64,000 nucleotides of DNA, from positions 1 to 64,000 of the forward strand of contig JAJAGP010001973.1 in NCBI GenBank assembly GCA_025084515.1. Direction: 5' to 3'. Made by a program: the position numbers and the translations under genes. This document shows positions 1-12,136 of this stretch, piece after piece. The first letter of the stretch is position 1. Each line of letters starts with the position of its first letter. The notes beneath the pieces were generated by a model that searched no databases, was not told the origin of the DNA, and saw only the letters and a program-made list of their open reading frames with translations. Source of the stretch: Ancistrus triradiatus. Lineage: Eukaryota > Chordata > Actinopteri > Siluriformes > Loricariidae.

Positions 1-689
1 AAATATTAACTTAAATATTAACTTAAAATATCCCACATTGCACTCATTAACCATTTGCAGAAACTTACCATATCATTTCTAGACATTACAGTAAAAAACA
101 TACAACAAGTCATGTCCTCAGTAGCTAGGAAAGTCAATTTTATACTGAATTTTACTGAAAATATTTTTTTCACTTGTAATAACAGGGAGGGTATGTATTT
201 CCAACATATTTTAGACCTTTCTCTTCTAGTTTCTCATTATTTTTGATGCCCTTATATTGCGTTAAATCTCATAGACAGCCTACCGTAATACAGAATGTAG
301 ACTCACATTTAAACTTTAAATGTACAGAGTGCGACCGAACTTTCTCGAATTGTCTTTCCTCAGTCACAATACCATTTAGTGTTTTGTGAAATGTTTGCAG
401 AATTGAAGAAACTATGCAAAACACCAAACGTGTGTTAGTAGTAGTAATAAGAATGCAGCCTATAAAAACTTGGCCCTACTAAAATACTATTTTTAACCTT
501 AACTAGCAGCTAATTAGATTCGCTATGTGGTTTATAAACTACACTTTAATACCAACACGGTGGACAGCGAAATTTGTTTTGTATACGTCATGCCCACGTG
601 ACCGGTCCATTTTGATGCAGACTTCGAATAGTATAGTATAACATTGCGTTATAAGTTTCCAAACACTACTTAAAGTTTCTCATTACTAA
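1..689. other. No gene seen upstream of cdyl
   Basis: AT-rich sequence with no coding exon or repeat that I recognise. It lies immediately upstream of the reading frame that opens at 690 and leads into the first cdyl coding exon, so it probably contains promoter or 5' flanking sequence, but no clear TATA box or CpG island was recognised. Confidence 0.4.
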
Positions 690-848
690 TTCACAGCTAA
701 ACGAATCGTATGCCCTACAGCAAGAAGAAGTCTTGCCGTGTATCACGTCAACCCCCCGTTAAAAGTAGAAGAACTGGGCCAAAAGGGGAGAATTGAACTG
801 GAGAAGGGCTTTCAATCGGATTACTCCAGCATCGAACCTTACCAGGCC

Positions 849-3800
849 ATGATGGCCACTGAGGAGCTTTATGAGGTAATTCTTAGCCAACGTCTACAAT
901 AACGATCCTTGTCCTGTCAATTTCTAACGTTAAAAGCGCCCTTTGATTCTAACAGAAAAAGGATAGCCAGCGAAAAGACCGTGGACACTGGTATGGGTGG
1001 GTTGCTAGCTGTAGCTAGTTGTTTAGCGCTGCACGATGTCGCGTTAAAGTAACGTTACCTGTGTGGCTCACTGTAACCGAATTGTTGGCTTGAGACTTCG
1101 TGATGCATAAATGTCACGTAAATGTACATGTACGAGTAAAAACAATAACCTCGGGGCGTGGTTTTATATGTAAAAAGTGTTGAAATAATACAAATAGTAG
1201 TTTGTTTATCTCTTTGACAAAAGTTACTCAAGTTTAACCCTAGTTCTTTCTTTTTCTTCTCTCAAGAGGAATGACTTTGCCACAGAGAAGTGTTTGTTGT
1301 TCCTTGCCTCAAATATTGTCCTTTATAGCTACCTTGTTTCTGTGTGTATGTGTGACTATTTGCTGTATGGATAAAATTATTCATAATATTGGGGGACACG
1401 TTTTTGAATTGAGTTCAGGTGTTTCACTCCGTCCCATTGTCACAGGTGTATAAAATCAAGCACCTAGCAATGCAGTCACCTGTACAAACTTGTGAAAGAA
1501 CTGGTCGTTATAGAGAACTCCCCAAATTCTAGCAAGGTACTGCAATAGGATGCCACAGCTGAAGTAAGTCTGTTCGTGAGATTTGTTCCCTCCTAGATAT
1601 TCCACTTTCGCACCGGAGGAACTTTTTCATAGTTCCTTGGACTGTGCCCCTTTTGTCACGTGTTTGTACCACAGGAACTGGGAACGATTTTAGTTAGAAC
1701 CCAGTGTATCGGGACTTTTTGGCTCCTCGTATTTCCTGTTGTATTTATGATACGATTATGTCATTCAGAAGAGAGCAGGGAGCCACCCCAAAAAACACGG
1801 ACAAATGGACCGACAAGGATGTTCAGACTTTTCTCAGCCTTCAGCCATGCAGCAATTCAAACTCAAAAATACCCTGAATGGTCTTGAAGTTCATGGTGCA
1901 TAAAAGTCACCAACTCTCTGCTGACCCAACAACTGCAGAGTTCCAAACCTCCTCTGGCATAAACATCAGCACAATAACGCTGTGCTGGGAGCTTCATGGC
2001 ATGGGTTTCCTTGGCCAAGCAACTGCATACAAGCCTTGCATCACCAAGTGGTGTAAAGCATGTCAGCACTGGATTCTGGAGCAGTGGAAACGTGTCCTGT
2101 GGTGTGTCCAGTGAAGGGAAAACGTGATGCTTCCTCATACCTAGACATTTTGGAAAATTGAATGCTTCTAACGTTGTGGGAACAGTTTAGGGAAGGCCCT
2201 TTTTTGTTCTAGCATGACTGTGTCCCAGTGCACAAAGGTCCATAAAAAGCCCTGACCTCAACCCCACTGAGCACCTTTGGGATGAACTAGAACAGAGGTT
2301 GCATAATGTTCATAAGTTCAGAGAAGTTGCATGTTGTTTGAACACCATATTGTGTACCTTCCTTAGCAATGAGTGTATGGGCAGCACGGTGGCTCGGTGG
2401 GTAGCACTGCCGCCTCAGCAAGAATGGGTTCGATCCCAGTGTGGGGTGGCCTGGGTTCTTTCTGTGTGGAGTCTGTGTGTCCTCCCCATGGTGGGTTTTC
2501 CTCCCACAGTCCAAAGACATGTGTGTTAGGTTAATTGATTATGCTAAATTGCCATGGTTTGAGTGTGATGTCTGGCGGCAGACAGAGCAACTCATTGGCT
2601 GGAGTATTCTTGGTCGCATCAAATGGCAGTGGGCGGACCCCGCACCAGTGGGACAAGCGTCGGGATAATGATGATGACTTAGCAATGAGTGTACCGGTAT
2701 CGACTAAATATCCAAGATACTGCAGTGCTTTCCATATGTTGGTTTATTTAATGTTACTATTGACCACCCCATTGATTTTCTATTTTTTTCTGTTGTAAGA
2801 TTTTTACTTTTTACTTTTTCTTACACATATAGAGCATTAAGACATGCATGGCATGATATGTCCATTTTAAACTTACACACTACACATAAAAAGAGAGCTG
2901 CTTAACCGTGACATTTATTTTGATCTGTATCATGAACTGTGATATGCTGTTAAGTTTTTAGATCCGCAAATAACTAGTTTGCTTTTTCATTTCGAAACAA
3001 GCCACTGATCGTTCTGCTTCTAGTAACTGATTTCAATGCAGCGTCAACCCTCAAAGCAATACTGCCTCTCCACTGAACAGCTCGAAAAGAATAATTTGCA
3101 AAGCCACAACTGGCTGAGTTGATGAGCCAATGAGCCCTGAAATGTATAAGTGGCACACGCTGGCATACATGCTAGACATTTTTAAGCAGCAAATTCAGAT
3201 GAAGTACCATCACTGCATAATATTAGACACTTTAGTGATCACAGTGAGGCTCTTAGTAATAAGCTCTTACTGTTATGGACAGGGAGAGAAACAATCTGTG
3301 GCCTTTTTTGTGGAGGTGCTGCTAAGAGCCTACTTGTGAAGCGAGACACCTAAGACACACCCAGACTTGCCAGTAATGCATGGCATTTGCCATTAGTGCA
3401 TTAGTGCTAGAGACTAGTAGATGGACTACATTCGACCTGGGTGCCTGCTTTGGCCTTTGTAATGCATGTTGGTAATTGCATATTCCAGCAGGTTCTTGAT
3501 CCGTAACAGAAGTCCTAATGCACACAAAGTAGTTTGGTGACTAAAGAATCAGGTATCTCAATTTTTAATTGCAGACAGTAGGAACTGTTTTGTCTGATCA
3601 ACTTCATTTTATTTGTTAATAAGCATCCATTCCTGCATTTCATGCCTGCAACACATTCCAAAAACAGTTGAGACAGGGGCCTTTATCATGCACTACAATA
3701 CAGAGTTACATTCACAAATGCCGCTTAAAACGTTACTGTGCAGAAAAGAAGCCTTGTGTTAACCCTGTCCAGAAATGGCATCGACGTCTCTGGGCTCGGA

Positions 3801-6800
3801 GGCATCCGAGATGGACCATCACACAGTGGAACCATGTATTGTGGTCAGACCAATCAGTATTCCAGATCTTTTTTTGGAATAGATGAACACTGTGTGCTCT
3901 GACTTTAGACAAAAAGGACCATCCGGACTGTTACCAGAAACAAGTCCAAAAGCCAAGCTCTTTAATGGTAGGGGGTTGGGGCAGTGCCCTTGGTAAAAGT
4001 CATTTACACCTTTGTGCAGGCAGCATTAATGCAGAAAAGTACATTAAGATTCTAGAGCAACAAAAGCTGCCTTCAAGACATCCTTTTCAGGGATGTTCAT
4101 GCATTTTTAAACAAGACAATGCAAAACGGGAAAAAATTTCTCACACTGTGTTTTTTGTATGCATTTTCCATACTGTCACAAGTTTTTCTGATTTCCATAA
4201 ATTAAAAATGCAGTGGCATTAGGTATGCTGAGTAGATGATAGTGTTCCACTCGTGTTTTCAGTGGTATCTCTGACAGGTACCTATGCCGTTTTCTTGTGA
4301 GAATACCCTTTGAATTTGCATTACAGTAGTATAAAAAAACTTTGATTATGATAATATTTGACTAAGTTATCAATCAATAATGGATTTGGTTGTTTTTGTT
4401 CTTAAAACGCAAACGACAAAGTAGTGCCTTGTTTAAGTTAAGCTTCTGTTTGACGTGTTTAAATATTTTTATTCTACTTAAAATAGAATATTTATAATTA
4501 TAGCTTCATAAATTGAAAAGTGATCAGTCGAGTGCTACTGTACAGAAATAATTCTCCTTATATACAGTAAATAAATACTTATTTCTTGTAGTTGTGCTTG
4601 TTGCTGTTCGTGTCTAAACTGTCTTGTTTCTGTCCCATGTCCTGCTTTCTAGGTTGAAAGAGTTGTCGGTAAACGTAAAAACAAAAAAGGGAAAATGGAG
4701 TACTTGGTTCGCTGGAGAGGCTATGACTATGAAGGAGACACTTGGGAGCCAGAGGCTAATCTTGCCGGATGCACTGAATTCATAAAGGAGTTTAACCATC
4801 AGCACAGTGAGGCAGTTCCAGATGGGGCCTGCATACGGTCCACACGCAGGTCTCCCAACATGGCTGTGGGCAAAGCCTTCAGTAGCAATGCACGTAAGCA
4901 GATGAATAGGCCTCAGCTACATAACTGCAGCGGGAGTCCTAGTTTGGGAAGGACTTCTCCCTCCACCCAGAGCACCAGTGCTCCACAACTTTTGAAACCG
5001 GCCCAGGTTTTACTGGGAAATGGGGGCAGTGATGCCAAAACAGACTCGCGACAGCAGCATTTTCTGTCCACTTCAGAGGTAAGATGCTCGGCAAGTGTCA
5101 GTGCCAGTGATTCGGTGAGCCCGGTTACTAACGCGGCCCCATGCTCAGATCCTACAGTCAGCACTTTTTTACGCTGTAGTATGGATCTGGTCAAGTGTGG
5201 AATCAAAATCCTCGTACCAAAAAGCCCAATGAACAGCCGTGTTAACTCGGAGCAGTCGCCCAGTGAAGCAGCACACAGTCTGGAACAGGGTGGAGAGGAG
5301 CCAGATTCAGTTCCTCCAGAAGTGGCTTTGCATAAAAAGTCTCTGGGTCTTGTACTTGGACCAGGACAGGAGCGAGCAAGAATGGGTACGCGGTCCAGGA
5401 CACAGGCAGCTCTCCCTCCTCCTGAAGTCCCAATTACACCTGCTGCTGTCCGTACACTGAATGGGAAAGGTATGCTCAAAACTTTAAGTTTTATTGTAAT
5501 TAATGCTGTGCACGGTAAAAGTTGTTGTACATTCCAGTTAGTTCCAATTTTAAGGTAACTAAGTAATATCATTTGAACTACCTCGGGTTCTCGTTAATTC
5601 GTTCCAGAAGGCTTGTCGAGAACCGAGAATGACGAGTACCGAACAAATTTTCCCATAAGAAATAATGTAAATTGAATTAATCCGTTCTAGACCCCTAGAA
5701 AATCCACACTGTATAAGGCATTATATGCATTAATGGTTGTAGTGTACAGGTGCTCCTTGATTTATGATGGGGATATGTTCTGAGAAATCCATCATAAGAT
5801 AAATGACAGTGGTGTGAAAACATGATTGCCCCCTAAACCTAATAACTGGTTGGGCCACCCTTGTGATAACTTGCAATGAGTCTTTTACAGCGTTGTGGAG
5901 GAATTTTTCCACTCATCTTTGCAGAATTGTTGTAATTCAGCCACAACGGAGGGTTTTCCAGCATGAACGGCCTTTATAAGCTCATGCCACAGCGTCTCAA
6001 TAGGATTCAGCTCAGGACTTTGACTAGGCCACTCCAAAGTCTTCATTCTGTTTTTCTTCAGCCATTCAGAGGTGGACTTGCTGGTGTGTTTTGGATCATT
6101 GTCCTGCTGCAGAACCCAAGTTCATTTCAGCTTGAGGTGACGAACAGATGGCCGGACATTCTCCTTCAGGATTTTTTGGTAGACAGCAGAATTCATAGTT
6201 CCATTTATCACAGCTAGTCTTCCAGGTCCTGAAGCAGCAAAACAGCCCCAGACCATCACACTACCACCACCATATTTTACTGCTGCTATAATGTTCTTTT
6301 TCTGAAATGCTGTGTTACTTTTACACCAGATGTAATGGGACACACACCTTTCAAAGAGTTCAACTTTTGTCTCGTCAGTCCACAGAAATGTTTTCCCAAA
6401 AGTCTTGGGGAAAGATCATCAAGATGTGTTTCTGGAAAAATTGAGGCGAGCTTTAATGTTTCTTTTTGCTCAGCCAGTGGTTTTCGTCTTTTGAACTCTG
6501 CCATGCAGGCCATTTTTTTGCCCAGTCTCTTTCTTATGGTGGAGGCATGAACACTGACTTAACTGAGGCCAGTTGAGGCATGCAGTTCTTTGGATGTTGT
6601 TGTGGGGTCCTTTTGTGACCTCTTGGATGAGTCCATCACTGCGCTCTTGGAGTAATCTTGGTCGGGCCGGCCACTCCTGGGAAGGTTCACCACTGTTCCA
6701 TGTCTTCACCATTTGTGGATAATGGCTCTCACTGTGGTTCTCTGGAGTCCCAAAGCTTTAGAAACGGCTTTATAACCCTTTCCAGACTGATAGATCTCAA

Positions 6801-9800
6801 TTACTTTCTTTCTCAATTGTTCCTGAATTTCTTTGGATCTCGGCATGATGTGTAGCTTTTAAGGATCTTTTGGGGTACTTCACTTTGTCAAGCAGGTCCT
6901 ATTTAAGTGATGTCCTGACTGAGAACAGGTGTGGCAATAATCAGGCCTGGGTGTGGCTAGAGACAGTGACCTCAGGTGTGATATACCATAGTTAAGTTTT
7001 AACAAGGGGGGGGGCAATCACTTTTTCACACGGGGCCTTGTAGGTTTGGATTTTTTTCTCCCTTAATAATAAACACATTCATTTAAAAACTGTATTTTGT
7101 GTTTATTTGTGTTGTCTTTGACTAATATTTAAATTGGTTTGATGTTCCGATTCACTTAAGTATGACAAACATGCAAAAAAATAGGAAATCAGGAAGGGGG
7201 CAAACACTTTTTCACACCACTGTATCATGAACCGAGGAGTGTAAACGACCTTTGCCGAGAGCGCTGACCCAACCGCATACCATGACAGAACCTGGCTTTT
7301 GGAGTTGTTGCTGTTAACAGACTGAATGGTCCTTGTTGTCTTTGCTCTGGAGCACATGGCATTCATTCATTCATTTTCTTATCAGCTTAATCCAGTCAGG
7401 GTTTCATCAAAGCTTTGCTGCCTTTTAGGGCTGGCGTCGTTGCTAGGTTATGTGTGTTTATCACGGAGTAATAGTACTGTATTAGTACTGTCGTGTCGGT
7501 CAGAGTGCCATGATCAAGCAATAATGGCACAGCTAGAACATATCTCAGCCAATCAGGTTGCGGGGTCAGAACTAACTGTGGTATGATTAGTTTTTTTTTG
7601 TTTTGTTTTTTTACCTCATTACTAGCCCTAAATTGCCCCGTCCCAACTCTTTTTTGGAATGTGTTGCAGGCATGAAATGCAAGAATGGATGTTTATTAAC
7701 AAAAGAAATGAAGTTGACCAGACAAAACATGAAATATGTTGGATTCATACTGTCTGCAATGAAATAAAAGTCAAAGTTAATGTAAGAAACACTGCATATA
7801 TTTTTTTTGTTTGCATTTTACATGCCATCCTAACTTTTTCTGATTTGGGGTTATACCAAGATTTGTTCGGGGCAGTAGATATTTGGTTTTGACAGTGAAC
7901 TTTCCGGTTGCCTCTCTTACTGGGCAAGTTGGAAAAAAGTTAATGTTGAACTCTCAAAGCTTGATCAATCCTTTTCAATAATGTTTGCAATGGACTTGTT
8001 TTGATAGCAATTTGGTTTTCATTGATCTCCATGTCAGTATGCTCTCAAACTCTTTCAGAACAAAGTGTATTTATATTGAGATCATGTGACAGTTTAATTG
8101 CACACAGTTAGAACCCATTCGGTTATTTAGGGTAATGTTTTAACAGTAATTAGTTGAGTACTTGTGCGATCCTGACTCTTGATGTTTTTCAGTTTAAATA
8201 TACACTGCCTGGCCAAAAAAAGGTCTCCACCAAAAAGAGCCTCCCATCGAATAATTACTGCATTGGTGATTGTGTTTCAGCTGGCAGCAAGTTCTTTAAC
8301 CCTAACTGATGCAGTGAGGTGCTTCTCATTAGTTAAACAACCATGTCTAAAGACATACTGTGGTCGTGGAAAAGAAGTTCATCTGTTTCAGAAGGGTCAA
8401 ATTATGAAAGAGTGGTTACTGTACACCTGTTGCAATTCGGCATCTTTGCTTGTACTTGTACCCTTGCACTAACTGGTAAAAGGCTCTTCGACAATCATAC
8501 GTACGTCTAGTCATACAAAGATAACAATAGTAAGGCAATCTGAATGACTATGACTATAGTTTGTATTTTGTAAAACTCACTTATTCAGTGCCTGTGCACA
8601 TATATTTGGGTATCTTGAAATCAGACAATGCAGTCATTTTGTTGAGGGCTGCCTAGATCCCAGAACATGAGACTCAACAAGCCATTCAGATTTGGCATAT
8701 GTCACATGCTTAGTAAATAGAATTATACCAGTCCCTACCCACAGCTTGAGAAATAACATCTGTGTGTCATATTTCTCTCACAATCTCTGGCTTTCGCTAA
8801 AACAGCCAGTTCTTCCTAAGTTTTGTGACCTGTATTCACTTCAAACTATTTAATAAGTGGCATGTATCCATCAGACTACTCCATGCACTTGATTTTGTAC
8901 TAAATTTGTAGACTGCAATTCTGAGGACAAAGAAAACAATGTGGAGACAGACCCATCTCTCTTAGCAGTACCGCCGCCCCAAACCAGGCTTTTACTAAAG
9001 AGCAAAGACTCTTTTTAATAGACTTAATGTGGTACCAGTTGTTAGGTGATGGAGGGGATCTCCTAGAATGCTATAAGAGGAAAATGCTGGACTGAAATCT
9101 TGTTAAAGCTGGAAAAAGCATATGTGAAGGGATATGGCAATGAAACTGTCCAGATACTTTTGAACACACCTTCTAATACTCTGATAAGGTGGAAGTGTTG
9201 TTATATAAGCTAATGTGTTCTATACAGTACAGGCACAACACAACAAGTGTTTGTTTTGAATGCCATCAAGGTGTTTCTAGACTACTTGTACTAGGGCACA
9301 CAGAATTTAGTGAGGCACAGCTGTACCTTCTACTCGCCAATCAGTCGTTGGGGCACTAAAATAGATTGTGATGTAACACTAACGTGGGTGTTACTCTGGC
9401 ATGAATGAAAAATGAAGAACAAATTTATGGCATTAATTATGTTTATGCTAAGGTAACTGGCACCTTTGCTAGTTTAATGAGTGCCTTTGCTTTAGAGCTG
9501 TAATGTGCACTTTTGGCAGGTTATACAGTTATAAATGGCTAGCCAAACATATAGCTATGAGCTATCATTACCTTGCCTGCAGCATGGCTGACTTAAAAAA
9601 ACACTGCAGAGGTCCATTAGGGGTGTGCAGTTAAAATCTATATACACTCCTTGCAAAAAAATAACTCACCAAGAAGGTACACTACCCAAAAGTAGCCTCT
9701 GAGAGCCTTTTTATAGAGCAGCGGCAGAAGCACTATTGCACCCTCTTGTGGTAAGACTCAGTGTCCAGTCAGACCATACCTGTAATCATACATATCTGCC

Positions 9801-12101
9801 TGAGACAGAAGTGCATGCTGAGTTTTGCAGCAATGCGATATTTCTATCTGGTTGCTTTTTTTTTTTTTTTTGTCAATGAATGCATGTTTTGGGATTTTGA
9901 CTGGGATTTTAACCAGAATCTTTGACCAGAGTCCTCTACTGGACTCCCTTCTTCAGACCTCTTCACAGGTTCTGAACGAGCTTTTGGTCAGATTAAAAAA
10001 GGTTCTGTAATTGAGTCGTGGTCCTTTTTTTAAACTACTTGTACTTTTTTTAGCCCCTGTCTGAATTTATGAAGGTCAAAACTTAGTGTAGCGTTTAATT
10101 TGTGTATTTGCTGTCTTTCCCATGTTTATGAATGACATTTTAAATAACTTTTATAAATGATTTACAACACAGTGAAAAAGTTATGGAGGTCATGCGTGAC
10201 CACTTTCATTACACCAGTGACAAGTAGGGCTGCAATAACGAATCGATAAAATCAATAATAATCGATTGTTAAGTGTCGACAACGAATTTAATTATCGATT
10301 CGTTGTGTCACATGATGTGTGTCCCTCCCCTTATCATATCTGCTTACGTTACTTGCGGCACTTCAACGCTAGGAAAAAAAAAATACGGAGCGAGGCGGAG
10401 CCGACGCGGAATCTTCAAAATAAGTTAGCGTTAAGAATTAATAAATTCTACAAATGAAACATGACCGACGCAGAGAACAAAGTTCGGCTTAAGTCCTCAA
10501 AAGTGTAGGAACATGTGTAACATGCAAGCTTTGCAAAAGTGATCTGACCGGTGCTGATACAGCCCTCGAAACGAAAACGTTGAAGCCACCGATGAGGATG
10601 ATCTGAGCTCAGTAGTGATGTGTCGGTCGCGACCGATCCGGCTCAAAGAGTCGGCCCTTTGAGACGAACGACAGGAGCCGTTTCCTGTTTGTGTGCCGGT
10701 TTATATATATTTTTAATCTATTTTACATTCCGACACATTGCTGCTTATTGCACTTCTTGTTAGATGCTAAACTACATTTCATTGCGTTGTACTTGTACAC
10801 GTGTAATGATAAGAAAGATGACAATAAAGTTGAAAATAAATAATATCCCCTCAGAGAGAATCTTTTCTAAAACAGGTCAGATCATAACAGAAAGGAGGAG
10901 CAGGATCAACCCCTCAAAGATGAGAGCCTTGGGGTTTTTTTTTAATGCCAATCTTCATTAAAAACTGTAACCTGGATGTTGCACATTTTTATTTAGATTT
11001 TGTTGAGTGATGTTTGGTTGATGATGTCTTGTTTCCCTGTATATAGTTGCAAATTTACAAATAATACACATAGTCAGAGACCTGAGACCAGATTGGACCT
11101 GTAATTGAGATGGGTCTTCGTTTTTGTATTTTATTTTACTGTGTTCCATTGAGTATATAAATAAAAAACATATTAATAATAACAAACATTGGATATTATG
11201 TGTTTTTACATTAGTAATTCATTTTACACATAATTTGGTAATAAATTAAGCTACAAAAAATCCCACTTGGGAGCTGAAAGAGCCGGCTCTTTTTAGTGAG
11301 CCAAGCCAAAAGAACCGGCTCTCTCAAAAGAGCCAAAATTCCCATCACTAGAGCTCAGCAACAGCACAAGTCGCCACAATATCCCGAGTTTGTTCCGTTT
11401 TGAAGTGAGGAAACGTAACGGCGCACTCTCACTATGCGGAATAGCAGGGTTGATGCTTGTTGGCTGGATAATGACAGTGATGGAGTTAACAGAGACAGAT
11501 ATCCTATATTGGCCAGACTAGCCAACTCCTATTTATGCATTCCTGGTACTTCAACACTGTCTGAGCGTCTATTTTCTGCGACAGGAAATATAGTCTCTAA
11601 AAAGAGAGCCAGCTTTAGCCAGGAGCATGTTGACATGATAACATTTTTGGCTTGCAATGCAAAGTTCCTAAAGAAAGAGCGGGAATGAGTTGTATGTAGT
11701 GTTTGTGTCAGAGATGCACTTATTTTTCTTTATTATTTAATTTGTTATTTGAATTTATTAATAAATGTAATTTATTATTATTAATTTATTGTAAGCACTT
11801 ATTTGCTCTGTTATTTAATGTTATATTTCTGAATAAAGACATGGAAAGGTTTTTTTTTAAAAAACCTGATTCATCGATTCATCGAAAAAATAATCGACCG
11901 ATTAATCGATTATTAAAATAATCGTTAGTTGCAGCCCTAGTGACAAGCTTTGCAGAGTAAATGTGAACAAGTTTTTTTCCCCTCATTAGGTGTCCAGAGG
12001 GTTCCTAATTGTGACAAAATATCGTATAGGTTTTTCATAACCTGTAATTTTTTACCCATAATTATATTTCTGTGTATTTCTGAATGTGTACATCTGCCTA
12101 T

Positions 12102-12136
<35 letters not shown>

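Noticed and set aside
2381..2460. Apparent tRNA gene signals
   Set aside because: The box A/B-like words belong to the head of a DANA/Mermaid-like SINE with SINE body, tail and target duplication.
4913..5572. 219-codon minus-strand ORF
   Set aside because: Antisense of cdyl exon 2. The plus frame continues the chromodomain and carries conserved CDYL motifs.
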